DNA of 55,685 nucleotides from Prevotella sp. (GCA_017645905.1 JAGCNO010000095.1:1-55685); one strand, 5' to 3'. Shown: positions 43,362 through 52,380, numbered from the stretch's first letter. Translations and numbers: made by a program. The notes: a model not told the origin generated them from the sequence alone.

Positions 43362-46031
43362 TTAATAATGGAAGAACTGTTCGATGGCTGTCAAGTAAGG
43401 AGAAGGCCGGCGCGGATATGAACGTCCCCAAGGGCTGATTCCCTGACGGCAGTAGCTCACGATGAGGCGGCGACGAGCACGCGAGATGGCTACGTAGAAC
43501 TTCCGGGCTTCCTCCTCGGCCCCGCCAGCACGTGTATTGGCGTAAGTGCTGGGGAACTTTCCCTCCACTGCATCGTAGACAATGACGTGGTCAAACTCCA
43601 GGCCCTTGGCCTTATGTACCGTAGAGACGAAGACGCGCTCCGTCATGCTTTGTGCTCCACAGAGGTCGGCCTCCTTCAGCGTCGTCAGGTCTTGTATGTG
43701 GGTAGCCAGCTGTTGTCCCAGCGAACGGCCCGAGGAAGGGGTGAGCAGATCTTTTTCAATATACCTTATTATATAAGGCAGCTTGGGCAGTGCCTCCAGT
43801 CGTGCCACCCGCATCAGCTCGCCGTAGGCATTACCCAATTCATGAGCCAGCAAGGGACCATCGGCCTCGACGTATAGCCGCTTGCGTGCTTGATGGTATA
43901 TGTCAGCATAAAGGAGGCAGAAGCGTTCGACGGTCTTACGATGACGACTGATGAACTCACGCTGTCGGCCGATAATGCTACGGGCACGGTCATAGCAATG
44001 CACCATGAGGCTCTGTGTGGCAACAATGTCGTCGCTGGCCAAATGGGAGTTCTCGCCCTCCAAGCCCAGTTGCGCAAGAAGGTCTTTCAGTTTGTAGCTG
44101 CGCTGCCGGGGGTGTAGCAGCCGCGCCAGCTTCAACGAGTCAAGACAGGTGGGCCAATTGCTGCTCATAGTCAGGGATTGCAAATCCCCTCCGACAGGGG
44201 CATAACGCCGCATGTTATTCTCCATAATCTGGTAGTCGTAGGTGGCGTTATGACCCAGGATGGCGCATCCCTTTGCAAAGGCCACAAAGCGCTCCAAGGC
44301 TTCGGAATGGCTGAGGTGCGGATGGCGGCGGTATTCCTCCACCAACGGGTTCGCCACGTCACCCAGCATGGACGGTATCTCGCGGTCGGTCTCTACATAA
44401 AGGTCGAGGGAGTCTACCACCCGGCCCCGGCGCACCTTGATAGCCGCCAGTTGCACCACATCGTCGGTGAACACGTCCAAGCCCGTGGTCTCGGTGTCGA
44501 AGACCACAATGTCGCGCGTCTCATATTCGTGCACGAACTCCGCAAGGTAGGTCGACTGTCCGCCGTAGTCCAACAGGTCGGCGGGTGTTAGCGCCAGCTC
44601 CATCATCGCACGGACGAACTGACGCGAGCTGCTCGCACTGTTGTAGAGGCGCAGGCCTGTTAGCAGCTGTGACCATGCTATGAAGTTGTGCTCCATGTTC
44701 ACTACGGAGAGGTGGGCCAGCAGGGTGCGCATGGTGGTCGTGGAGAAGACATCGGTGCCCGAAACCTTGAAATGAGGGATGCCCACAAGCGCCTGGCTCA
44801 CCTCGTCGGCATCGCTGTTGAAGGCCACTACAACGGCAATGGTCTCTTCGGGACACTGTGTGTAGATGCGCTCCACCTCGCGGGCCACCATGTTGGCCTC
44901 GTCGACGCTGGTCTCGGCCTCCATGACCAGCAGGTCGCCAGGTCGGCGGGCTGTATCGTTGATAGTACGGGGGAGGAGGTCGGAACTGATGCCCAGAAGG
45001 TGCTCGGCATAGGCATTGAACACGTCGAGCAGGTACTTAGGCGAGCGGTAGTTAACGTGGAAGTTGTAGAAATGGGCGTCACCGCAACGGCGGTAAAGAG
45101 CATCCAGCATACTGGTCTGAGCACCCATGAACGAGAATATGGCCTGCTGCGCGTCTCCGAGGTAGACGACGGTCGGGGATTGCAAATCCCCTCCAACAGT
45201 GAAGAGGTCGATGATGGCGAGCTGCAGCGGGTTCAGGTCCTGTACCTCGTCTACCTGTATCCATGAATAAAGATGCTTGTCATGCACTCCCTCATCCTTC
45301 ATGGCCTCGTAAGTACAGAGCAGCAGGTCCTCAAAGTCGAGCAGGTCGTTGCTCCGTTTATACTGGTCATACTGCAACGCGACCCGCATCTGCTGGAGCA
45401 GCTGGCGGGCATCGCGACTGAGCGGCACCGGCTGGTCCAGATAGAAGTCGGCATGACGATAAAGCTCAAGGGTGCTGTCCTTGGTATAGGGCAACGAGAA
45501 AGCTATACAAAGTTCCTTGAGCAGCAAGGACGGGATGGCGTCGCGGTGGACCATGAGCGAACTGGGATAGCCGTGCTCACACTGATAAAGAAGGTGTTGC
45601 AGGTTAATGACCTGCGAATAGCGCTGCCGTTCCTTCGTATCACCCAGTATGCGCAGCTCGTCGTCGCCGAAGAAGTCGGCCAAGATGCTCATACTCGTGT
45701 CGGTGTCGATGACGGCGGCATGCTCAGGCACGGCACCACTCTCGAACAGGAAGCGCGAACAGAAGCGGTGCACATTGCCCACGAACAGCTGGTCAAGGTC
45801 ATCACTGTTGCCTGAGCGCTGTTCTATTCGCTCACGCATACCCCGGGCGGCACGGTTCGTGAACGTGAGGCAGGCCATCTCGCTGAATGGCACACCCCGT
45901 TCATGAGCCCATACGATTCGCTCAGCCAGCACCGCCGTCTTACCACAGCCCGGAGGCGCCAGCACTAAATGGTAGCCGCCCTCCGCACGGATAACGGTTT
46001 GCTGCTGCTCGTTGAACTGCCGCTCTTCCAT
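43362..46031 (-). CDS. UvrD/Rep-type DNA helicase with an embedded DnaQ-like exonuclease domain
   Basis: 889 residues. Superfamily 1A helicase: Walker A LAPPGCGKTAVLAE (residue about 28), LTFTNRAARGMRERI, motif II IQVDEVQDLNP, GDAQQAIFSFMGA, NYRSPKYLLD, and at the C-terminus STVHKAKGLEFDHVIVYDAV and KFYVAISRARRRL. Between the halves, at about residues 500-680, lies a DEDDh 3'-5' exonuclease: VVFDTETTGLD, ILGHNATYDYQIME, then HLASDDIVATQ. A single protein may thus unwind and trim DNA. Two in-frame copies of a short palindromic repeat (44174-44198 and 45175-45200) each encode GGDLQS. Cytoplasmic; role in repair is inferred. Confidence 0.88.
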   Translation of the reverse strand: MEERQFNEQQQTVIRAEGGYHLVLAPPGCGKTAVLAERIVWAHERGVPFSEMACLTFTNRAARGMRERIEQRSGNSDDLDQLFVGNVHRFCSRFLFESGAVPEHAAVIDTDTSMSILADFFGDDELRILGDTKERQRYSQVINLQHLLYQCEHGYPSSLMVHRDAIPSLLLKELCIAFSLPYTKDSTLELYRHADFYLDQPVPLSRDARQLLQQMRVALQYDQYKRSNDLLDFEDLLLCTYEAMKDEGVHDKHLYSWIQVDEVQDLNPLQLAIIDLFTVGGDLQSPTVVYLGDAQQAIFSFMGAQTSMLDALYRRCGDAHFYNFHVNYRSPKYLLDVFNAYAEHLLGISSDLLPRTINDTARRPGDLLVMEAETSVDEANMVAREVERIYTQCPEETIAVVVAFNSDADEVSQALVGIPHFKVSGTDVFSTTTMRTLLAHLSVVNMEHNFIAWSQLLTGLRLYNSASSSRQFVRAMMELALTPADLLDYGGQSTYLAEFVHEYETRDIVVFDTETTGLDVFTDDVVQLAAIKVRRGRVVDSLDLYVETDREIPSMLGDVANPLVEEYRRHPHLSHSEALERFVAFAKGCAILGHNATYDYQIMENNMRRYAPVGGDLQSLTMSSNWPTCLDSLKLARLLHPRQRSYKLKDLLAQLGLEGENSHLASDDIVATQSLMVHCYDRARSIIGRQREFISRHRKTVERFCLLYADIYHQARKRLYVEADGPLLAHELGNAYGELMRVARLEALPKLPYIIRYIEKDLLTPSSGRSLGQQLATHIQDLTTLKEADLCGAQSMTERVFVSTVHKAKGLEFDHVIVYDAVEGKFPSTYANTRAGGAEEEARKFYVAISRARRRLIVSYCRQGISPWGRSYPRRPSPYLTAIEQFFHY
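44174..44198. repeat. In-frame palindromic repeat in the helicase gene, copy 1
   Basis: GGGATTGCAAATCCC (44174-44188) plus flank; coding strand reads PVGGDLQSLT in the exonuclease domain. Confidence 0.8.
45175..45200. repeat. In-frame palindromic repeat in the helicase gene, copy 2
   Basis: GGGGATTGCAAATCCCC (45175-45191) plus flank; coding strand reads VGGDLQSPT just before the GDAQQAIFSFMGA motif. Confidence 0.8.
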
Positions 46032-46034
46032 CTT

Positions 46035-47273
46035 TTAAAGCTCCAGGTCGCCGTCGTGAATCTCGTGCCAAGGCAGGCCCTGCTTGTTCAGCTGCTCCAT
46101 GAAGGGGTCGGGGTCGAACTCCTCGACGTTGTAGACGCCAGGCTTCTTCCACAGTCCCTTGCAGAACATCATGGCACCAATCATGGCGGGAACACCAGTG
46201 GTATAAGAGACGCCCTGCATACCCGTCTCCTCATAGGCGGCACGATGCGAGCAGTTGTTGTAGACGTAGTAGGTGTGCTCCTTACCGTCCTTGCCGATGC
46301 CACGTATGCGACAGCCGATGGAGGTCTGGCCCTCGTAGTTCTCGCCGAGGTCCTGTGGGTTGGGCAGCACGGCCTTGAGGAACTGCAGAGGAACAATCTT
46401 CACCTTAGCGGTGCCCGTGCCGTCGGCCAGCGGTGCTTCGTACTCCACCTCATCGATACGGCTCATGCCAATGTTCTGAATTACCTCCAGGTGCTTCAGA
46501 TATTGCTGGCCGAAGGTCATCCAGAAGCGGGCACGCTTAATGGTCGGGTAGTTGATGACCAAGCTCTCAATCTCCTCATGATGGAGCAGATAGCTGTCGC
46601 GGGGACCAATCTCAGGGTAAGTCAGGTCCTTGTGAATCTCTAACGGCTCGGTCTCCACCCACTTACCGTCTTCCCAATAGAGGCCCTTCTGGGTAATCTC
46701 GCGGATATTGATTTCGGGATTGAAGTTCGTAGCGAAAGCCTTGTGGTGATCACCGGCGTTACAGTCCACGATATCGAGATACTCGATTGCCTTGAAGTGA
46801 TGCTTTGCAGCGTAGGCCGTGAAGATACTCGTCACGCCCGGGTCGAAGCCACAGCCCAGGATAGCCGTCAGTCCGGCCTTCTCGAAACGCTCGCGGTAGG
46901 CCCACTGCCAGGAATACTCGAAGTGTGCCTCGTCCTTCGGCTCATAGTTGGCCGTGTCGAGATACGAGCACCCACAGGCCAGACAGGCATCCATAATGGT
47001 GAGGTCCTGATAAGGCAGGGCCAGGTTGACAACCAGGTCGGGCTTGTAGTCGTTGAAGAGTGCCTTCAGCTGCTCCACGTCATCGGCATCCACCTGCGCC
47101 GTCTTGATGGGCATGGTGTAGCCCTTCTTGTGGATCGCCTCTACCAGTGCATCGCACTTTGCCTTACGGCGACTGGCAATCATAAACTCAGTGAACACGT
47201 CGGCGTTCTGCGCAATCTTGAACGCAGCCACCGTAGCGACGCCTCCGGCGCCAATCATTAATACTCTACTCAT
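46035..47273 (-). CDS. Saccharopine dehydrogenase-family protein, probably carboxy(nor)spermidine dehydrogenase
   Basis: 412 residues. N-terminal Rossmann fold with MIGAGGVATVAAFKIAQ, then ASRRKAKCDALV and VVNLALPYQDLTIMDACLAC. The catalytic part has CGFDPGVTSIFTAYAAKH and the C-terminal TTGVPAMIGAMMFCKG. The length and the sequence GCGFDPGVT match carboxynorspermidine/carboxyspermidine dehydrogenase, which joins aspartate semialdehyde with a diamine in the alternative spermidine pathway used by gut Bacteroidetes. The decarboxylase partner is not in this window. Saccharopine dehydrogenase proper is less likely. Confidence 0.8.
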   Translation of the reverse strand: MSRVLMIGAGGVATVAAFKIAQNADVFTEFMIASRRKAKCDALVEAIHKKGYTMPIKTAQVDADDVEQLKALFNDYKPDLVVNLALPYQDLTIMDACLACGCSYLDTANYEPKDEAHFEYSWQWAYRERFEKAGLTAILGCGFDPGVTSIFTAYAAKHHFKAIEYLDIVDCNAGDHHKAFATNFNPEINIREITQKGLYWEDGKWVETEPLEIHKDLTYPEIGPRDSYLLHHEEIESLVINYPTIKRARFWMTFGQQYLKHLEVIQNIGMSRIDEVEYEAPLADGTGTAKVKIVPLQFLKAVLPNPQDLGENYEGQTSIGCRIRGIGKDGKEHTYYVYNNCSHRAAYEETGMQGVSYTTGVPAMIGAMMFCKGLWKKPGVYNVEEFDPDPFMEQLNKQGLPWHEIHDGDLEL

Positions 47274-47344
47274 AGGTTTTTATATTTTAGGTTATATATT
47301 ATTGCTAATTGTTGTGCAACCGCTCCCCTCCCCTGGGGTAGGTT

Positions 47345-48253
47345 CTACCTCACTCTCAGTTCATCGCCCACTCTCAGGTCATAGTCAGGCGAGAGGCGGT
47401 TCATCTTGTAGAGCGACTTCAGTCGTATGCCGTAGTGCTGGGCGATGGAGTACATCGACTCGCCCTGCCTGACGTAGTGTCTCCGTTTCTTGTATTCCTT
47501 CGGTGCTTTCTTCTGTTTCTTCTTCAGCCAGATGATTTCGCCCTCCTGCAGCAGCGAGTTACGGTCGCGCTCGTTATACTTTGCAATCTTCTTATAGCTC
47601 ACGTCTATCTCCTCACCTATGGAGCGGAAGGTGTCGCCGCGCCGGGCGATGATGTAGTAGTTCTTGTTGTAAATCTTGATGAGGTGGAGGGTCTGCCCGC
47701 CTGTCACCGGAGCCTTGGTGTGATGATTGAGGAACTTGTCATACTTCTTCTCCTTGTCATACTGGTAGAGTTTGTAGAGCTGTATGACGTCGATGAGCTG
47801 CTGGGCATACTTTGGGTTGGTGGCATATCCGGCGGCCTTCAGCCCCTTTGCCCATCCCTGATAGTCGGTCAGCTTCAACTTAAAGAGACTGGCGTAGCGC
47901 GACCCCGTGGCCAAAAAGCGTGAGTGGTCCTCAAACGACTCGAAGGCCGATACGTAGGCCCGGAAACACTCGCCACGGGCATCGTCGTCATGATAGATGG
48001 TGGCACCCTGCCAGCCGTGACACTTGATGCCGAAATGGTTGTTGCCCTTCACCGCCAGCCTACTCTTGCCAGCGCCGCTCTCTAAAAGTCCCTGCGCCAG
48101 CGTGATGCTTGCCGGCACCTTCCACTTCAGCATCTGCTCTATGGCACAGTCCTTGTACTGGTCGATGTACTGCTGGAACTGGGCGTTCCACGTCGACTGG
48201 CCAGAGACACGCAACGACGAGAGAATGATAAATAGCAGACAGTATTTCTTCAT
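47345..48253 (-). CDS. Secreted GH73-type N-acetylglucosaminidase with LysM domains
   Basis: 302 residues with a signal peptide (YCLLFIILSSLRVSGQ). The glucosaminidase domain at residues about 25-165 shows ITLAQGLLESGAGKSRLAVK (catalytic Glu in LLESG), NNHFGIKCHGW and YATNPKYAQQLIDVI. Two LysM modules follow: YYIIARRGDTFRSIGEEI (residues about 200-245) and HYVRQGESMYSIAQHYGIRL (residues about 262-302). It cleaves peptidoglycan during cell growth or division. Confidence 0.9.
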   Translation of the reverse strand: MKKYCLLFIILSSLRVSGQSTWNAQFQQYIDQYKDCAIEQMLKWKVPASITLAQGLLESGAGKSRLAVKGNNHFGIKCHGWQGATIYHDDDARGECFRAYVSAFESFEDHSRFLATGSRYASLFKLKLTDYQGWAKGLKAAGYATNPKYAQQLIDVIQLYKLYQYDKEKKYDKFLNHHTKAPVTGGQTLHLIKIYNKNYYIIARRGDTFRSIGEEIDVSYKKIAKYNERDRNSLLQEGEIIWLKKKQKKAPKEYKKRRHYVRQGESMYSIAQHYGIRLKSLYKMNRLSPDYDLRVGDELRVR

Positions 48254-48293
48254 TTCTTAGAGGTCTTTTTCATGTAGTTTTTCAGCCGCAAGG

Positions 48294-49514
48294 TTAGGGG
48301 ATGAGCAGCGAGCTGTCGCCGTAGCTCAGGAAGCGGAAGTCGTGGCTGAGGGCATAGTCATAGATGGTGTGCCAGTCGCCATGAACGAAGGCGCTGACAA
48401 GGAGCAGAAGGGTGCTTTGCGGTTGGTGGAAATTGGTGACCAGCATCCTCACGATCTTGTATTCATAGCCCGGGGCGATGATAATCTGCGTGCTGCCGTG
48501 AAAGACTTCCTGATGATTACGGTCGAGCCAGTCGAGGATGTTACGAATTAAGAGTTGGGTGCTGGGTGTTGGGTGTTGGGTGTTCAGGCCATAGGGTTCC
48601 CACTGGTCGATGTGCAGCTGCTCGGCAGTCAGGTTGGGGTTTGCCTGCAGACGGAGGCCTATGTAGTAGAGGCTCTCCAAGGTGCGCACGCTGGTGGTGC
48701 CCACGGCAATGGCCTGGCAATCGTGCCGCAACAGCTTCTCCAAAGTCTGGCGGCGAACGGCGAAATACTCGGTGTGCATCTCGTGGCCGCCTATCTCCTC
48801 GCTCTTCACGGGCTTGAAGGTTCCTGCGCCGACATGAAGGGTCAGCTCCTCGCGGTCTATGCCCTTGGCGTCGATGGCCGAGAGCACCTCAGGGGTGAAG
48901 TGCAGGCCGGCGGTGGGTGCCGCCACGCTACCCTTTATCTTCGAGTAGACGGTCTGATAGGTGGTCTTGTCGCTCTCCTCGCTGTTGCGGTTCAGATAGG
49001 GAGGAATGGGCAGTTCGCCGATGGCATCGAGCACTTCGGCGAAGGAGACTGAAGATGACCATTCGAACTCTACGAGATGACTGGTACCATGCTCGCCTCG
49101 GCGTGTAGCCTTGATCTTCAATCTTCCATCTTCTATATTCAATTCCCTCGTCAGCTCTCCTTCCTTCCATTTCTTCAGGTTACCGATGAGGCAATACCAC
49201 GAACAGCGGCCTCGCGTCTGGAACATCTGCTCGTAGTCGGCAGGAACAGCCGGCTCTAAGAGGAATATCTCTATCAGGGCACCCGTCTCTTTATAAAAAT
49301 GTAGGCGTGCCTGAATGACCTTCGTGTTGTTGAACACCATGAGGGCACCTTTCGGAAGGTAGTCGGGCAGGCGGCAGAAGATGCTCTCCCCTACCCTGCC
49401 CTTGTCGTAGATGAGGAGCTTCGACTGGTCGCGTCGGGCCAGCGGATACTTGGCGATGCGCTCATCGGGAAGCTCGTAGTTATAGTCGCTGATACGGATG
49501 TTTTGAGTATTCAT
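48294..49514 (-). CDS. queA: S-adenosylmethionine:tRNA ribosyltransferase-isomerase QueA
   Basis: Adds the cyclopentene ring precursor in queuosine synthesis. About 406 residues. RISDYNYELPDERIAKYPL at the start, DQSKLLIYD, VFNNTKVIQARL, the conserved APTAGLHFTPEVL and THVGAGTFKPVK-like LHVGAGTFKPVK. I chose the ATG at 49514, because TACTTTTG (49527-49520) ends 5 nt before it; the message is almost leaderless. Two in-frame 7-bp repeats (48554-48588, NTQHPTPSTQL; 49110-49144, LNIEDGRLKIKA) lie in loops. Confidence 0.94.
   Translation of the reverse strand: MNTQNIRISDYNYELPDERIAKYPLARRDQSKLLIYDKGRVGESIFCRLPDYLPKGALMVFNNTKVIQARLHFYKETGALIEIFLLEPAVPADYEQMFQTRGRCSWYCLIGNLKKWKEGELTRELNIEDGRLKIKATRRGEHGTSHLVEFEWSSSVSFAEVLDAIGELPIPPYLNRNSEESDKTTYQTVYSKIKGSVAAPTAGLHFTPEVLSAIDAKGIDREELTLHVGAGTFKPVKSEEIGGHEMHTEYFAVRRQTLEKLLRHDCQAIAVGTTSVRTLESLYYIGLRLQANPNLTAEQLHIDQWEPYGLNTQHPTPSTQLLIRNILDWLDRNHQEVFHGSTQIIIAPGYEYKIVRMLVTNFHQPQSTLLLLVSAFVHGDWHTIYDYALSHDFRFLSYGDSSLLIP
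48554..48588. repeat. In-frame 7-bp repeat in queA, C-terminal loop
   Basis: Five heptads of type GTTGGGT; coding strand reads NTQHPTPSTQL. Confidence 0.85.
49110..49144. repeat. In-frame 7-bp repeat in queA, N-terminal loop
   Basis: Five heptads of type TTCAATC; coding strand reads LNIEDGRLKIK. Confidence 0.75.
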
Positions 49515-49519
49515 GTCGG

Positions 49520-49551
49520 CAAAAGTACTAAGAAAAGTTGTAACAGCCAAA
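49520..49551 (-). promoter_or_regulatory. Promoter of queA
   Basis: TTTG (49551-49548), 20 bp, TACTTTTG (49527-49520) on the minus strand, 5 nt before the ATG. Confidence 0.8.
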
Positions 49552-49568
49552 CGATTTCGGGGAAAACT

Positions 49569-49600
49569 TTTGGCCGTTGTAAAAATATTGCTTATTTTTG
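49569..49600 (+). promoter_or_regulatory. Promoter of pyrE
   Basis: TTTG (49569-49572), 20 bp, TATTTTTG (49593-49600). Back-to-back with the queA promoter. Confidence 0.75.
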
Positions 49601-49610
49601 CAGTCGGAAA

Positions 49611-49645
49611 CTCTTAACTCTCAACTTTTAACTCTCAACTCTCCT
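49611..49645. repeat. 7-bp repeat forming the 5' UTR of pyrE
   Basis: Five pyrimidine-rich heptads of type CTCTCAA ending exactly at the ATG. No Shine-Dalgarno sequence is present. Confidence 0.85.
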
Positions 49646-50272
49646 ATGATTAAAAGTATTTTTGCCAAGAAACTGCTGGCGGTGAAGGCTATTAAGCTTC
49701 AGCCTAATGAGCCGTTCACATGGGCCAGCGGATGGAAGTCGCCCTTCTACTGCGACAATCGTAAGACGCTGTCTTATCCTGACTTACGCTCATTTGTAAA
49801 ACTGGAACTTTGCCACATTATTCAGGAGCAGTTCCCCGAGGCCGAGGCCGTTGCCGGAGTGGCTACAGGGGCAATCGCCCAGGGAGCGTTGGTGGCCGAC
49901 CAGCTGGGACTGCCCTTCTGCTACGTGCGCTCGAAAGCCAAGGACCACGGTATGCAGAACCTCATCGAGGGCCAGGTGGCCGAAGGAGCGAAGGTGGTGG
50001 TCGTCGAGGACCTTATCTCTACCGGAGGCTCCTCGCTGAAGGCCGTCGAGGCCCTGCGCCAGGCCGGCGTAGAGGTGGTAGGCATGGTGGCCAGCTACAC
50101 CTACGGATTCCCCGTTGCCGAGGAGGCGTTCCGCGAGGCCGGCGTACGTCTGGTGACGCTCACTGACTACGAAGCCGTCGTGGAAGAGGCTCTCAAGACA
50201 GGCTACATCAGTCAGGACGACGTGCCTCTGCTGGCCGAATGGCGGAAGAATCCCAGCGAGTGGAGACAATAG
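49646..50272 (+). CDS. pyrE: Orotate phosphoribosyltransferase
   Basis: Converts orotate and PRPP to orotidine monophosphate in pyrimidine synthesis. 208 residues. WASGWKSPFYCDNRK near residue 27, the family loop VRSKAKDHGMQNLIEG, and the PRPP loop VVVVEDLISTGGSSL (residue about 115). Start chosen at 49646 (MIKSIFAKKLL); an in-frame ATG at 49598 would translate the repeat. The 5' leader is almost entirely 7-bp repeat. Confidence 0.95.
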   Translation: MIKSIFAKKLLAVKAIKLQPNEPFTWASGWKSPFYCDNRKTLSYPDLRSFVKLELCHIIQEQFPEAEAVAGVATGAIAQGALVADQLGLPFCYVRSKAKDHGMQNLIEGQVAEGAKVVVVEDLISTGGSSLKAVEALRQAGVEVVGMVASYTYGFPVAEEAFREAGVRLVTLTDYEAVVEEALKTGYISQDDVPLLAEWRKNPSEWRQ

Positions 50273-50290
50273 ATTTATTGGGTCTCACAG

Positions 50291-50377
50291 AGAAAGCCGT
50301 TTTCTCTATTTGAAAGAACGGCTTATTCGCATAGAAAGAACGGCTTTTTCTACCTGAAAGAACGGCTTTTTCTCACA
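50291..50377. repeat. 22-bp array, locus 6 (4 units, one inverted)
   Basis: CGGC at 50319, 50341 and 50363, 22 bp apart; the first unit, at 50296, is inverted (GCCG) but in phase. It fills the spacer between pyrE and the glucuronidase gene. Confidence 0.88.
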
Positions 50378-50412
50378 GACAGTATATTACATTATTCCAC
50401 AAATATATATTT

Positions 50413-52380
50413 ATGACGAAAAGAATCCTTATCTTCCTGCTCGTCGTGCTGACGACAGGATGGAGCGCCGCATACGGCGAGGACGGCAGTCAGTTGTGGC
50501 TGCGTCTTGACAAAGTCAGTAATCCGACAATGATAACCGGCATCAAGGGCACCGCGATGACGGAGTTGCAAACATACTGGAAGGGCGGGCCCGTCGTGCT
50601 GAAACGGCAGAAGGGCCTGGCCCGCGACGGCTACACTATCAAGAGCCTGGGCGGAAAGACCGTCATAGCCGCTGCTAACGATGCCGGCCTGCTCTATGGA
50701 GCCTATCACCTGCTGCGCCTGCAGCAAGAGGGGCAGCCGACGGACCAGCTCGACATCCGCGAGGAACCCTTCTACGACCTGCGCATCCTGAACCACTGGG
50801 ACAATCCTAACGGCACCGTAGAGCGCGGCTTTGCTGGAAAGAGTATCTTCCTCAATCCCGACCCGGAGCGTATGAAGCTGTATGCCCGGGCCAATGCCTC
50901 GGTGGGCATCAACGGCACGGTGCTCAACAATGTGAACGCCAAGCCCGAAGCGCTGACTACTGAGAGTCTGCAGAAGGCCAAGGACATCGCCGACCAGCTG
51001 CGACCCTACGGCATCCGCGTCTTTCTCTCCATCAACTTCGCCTCGCCTATCAAGGTGGGCGGACTGAAGACTGCCGACCCGCTCGACACGGAGGTCGTAG
51101 GCTGGTGGAAGAACAAGGTGAACGAGATTTACCAGCTCATTCCCGACTTCGGCGGCTTCCTGGTGAAGGCCAACTCCGAGGGTGAGCCTGGTCCGCAGGA
51201 CTTTGGACGCACGCACGCTGACGGTGCCAACATGCTGGCCGACGTGCTGAAGCCTCACAAGGGCATCGTCATGTGGCGTGCCTTCGTCTACGCTCCTCAG
51301 AGTCCCGACCGTGCCAACCAAGCCTACCTGGAGTTCATGCCGCTGGACGGACAGTTCCGCGACAATGTCATCATCCAGATAAAGAACGGTCCCGTAGACT
51401 TCCAGCCCCGTGAGCCTTACAGTCCGCTGTTCACCGCCATGCAGAAGACTCCGATGATGGTGGAGTTCCAGCTGACGCAGGAGTACCTCGGCGCCGCCAA
51501 CCACCTGGCCTATCTTGCCCCGATGTGGGAGGAGTTCTTCTCGTTTGTGAAGCCTGCCAGCCTGAGGGCGATGGCCGGAGTTGCCAACATTGGCGACGAC
51601 ACGAACTGGTGCGGACACCACTTCGCACAGGCCAACTGGTATGCTTTCGGCCGCACGGCATGGAACCCCTCGCTCACGCCGAAGGCTATCGCCGATGAAT
51701 GGCTCGCCCAGACCTTCACCAATAACCCGACGTTTGTAGCGCCTGCATCGAAGGTCATGCTGGAGAGCCGCGAGGCCATCGTCAACTACATGATGCCGCT
51801 GGGTCTGCACCACATCTTCGCAGGAGGCCACCACTACGGCCCGGAGCCTTGGTACGCTCCCCGTGGTGTGCGGTCTGACTGGACACCGCCCTACTACCAC
51901 AAGGCCGACAGCATCGGGCTGGGCTTCGACCGCACGACGAAGGGCTCGGCCAACGTCCAGCAGTATCCCGACGAGCTCTGCAAGCTCTACAACGACCTCA
52001 ACACCTGCCCTGAGGAGCTGCTGACATGGTTCCACCACGTGCCCTGGGACCATAAGATGAAGAGCGGCCGCACCTTCTGGGACGAGCTTTGCCATAAGTA
52101 CGACGACGGCGTTCACGAGGCCCGGCACTTCCTCGCCGTTTGGGACGGCATGAAGACCTACGTCGACAAGCAGCGCTTCGACGAGGTGCAGCGCAAGCTC
52201 CGCATCCAGGCCCGTGACGCTGAGTGGTGGCGCGATGCCTGCCTGCTCTATTTCCAGACGTTCTCCCACCGCCCTATTCCGCAAGACATGGAGCATCCCG
52301 TACATAACCTCGACGAGATGATGAAGTTCAGGATTCCCATCAGTATGTACGAGAATCCCGAGAGTGGGTATAACAAGTAA
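50413..52380 (+). CDS. aguA: Secreted alpha-glucuronidase, GH67
   Basis: Removes (4-O-methyl-)glucuronic acid from xylo-oligosaccharides. 655 residues with a signal peptide (RILIFLLVVLTTGWSAAYG). The catalytic residues of the family can be read: general acid Glu in KANSEGEPGPQDFGR (residue about 255), Asp in IKNGPVDFQPREP and Glu in VEFQLTQEYLGAA. The start of the domain shows DNPNGTVERGFAGKSIF. Its place between pyrE and the SRPBCC gene, with a 22-bp array and a GC-rich palindrome on its two sides, suggests insertion of a CAZyme gene into a housekeeping cluster. Confidence 0.94.
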   Translation: MTKRILIFLLVVLTTGWSAAYGEDGSQLWLRLDKVSNPTMITGIKGTAMTELQTYWKGGPVVLKRQKGLARDGYTIKSLGGKTVIAAANDAGLLYGAYHLLRLQQEGQPTDQLDIREEPFYDLRILNHWDNPNGTVERGFAGKSIFLNPDPERMKLYARANASVGINGTVLNNVNAKPEALTTESLQKAKDIADQLRPYGIRVFLSINFASPIKVGGLKTADPLDTEVVGWWKNKVNEIYQLIPDFGGFLVKANSEGEPGPQDFGRTHADGANMLADVLKPHKGIVMWRAFVYAPQSPDRANQAYLEFMPLDGQFRDNVIIQIKNGPVDFQPREPYSPLFTAMQKTPMMVEFQLTQEYLGAANHLAYLAPMWEEFFSFVKPASLRAMAGVANIGDDTNWCGHHFAQANWYAFGRTAWNPSLTPKAIADEWLAQTFTNNPTFVAPASKVMLESREAIVNYMMPLGLHHIFAGGHHYGPEPWYAPRGVRSDWTPPYYHKADSIGLGFDRTTKGSANVQQYPDELCKLYNDLNTCPEELLTWFHHVPWDHKMKSGRTFWDELCHKYDDGVHEARHFLAVWDGMKTYVDKQRFDEVQRKLRIQARDAEWWRDACLLYFQTFSHRPIPQDMEHPVHNLDEMMKFRIPISMYENPESGYNK

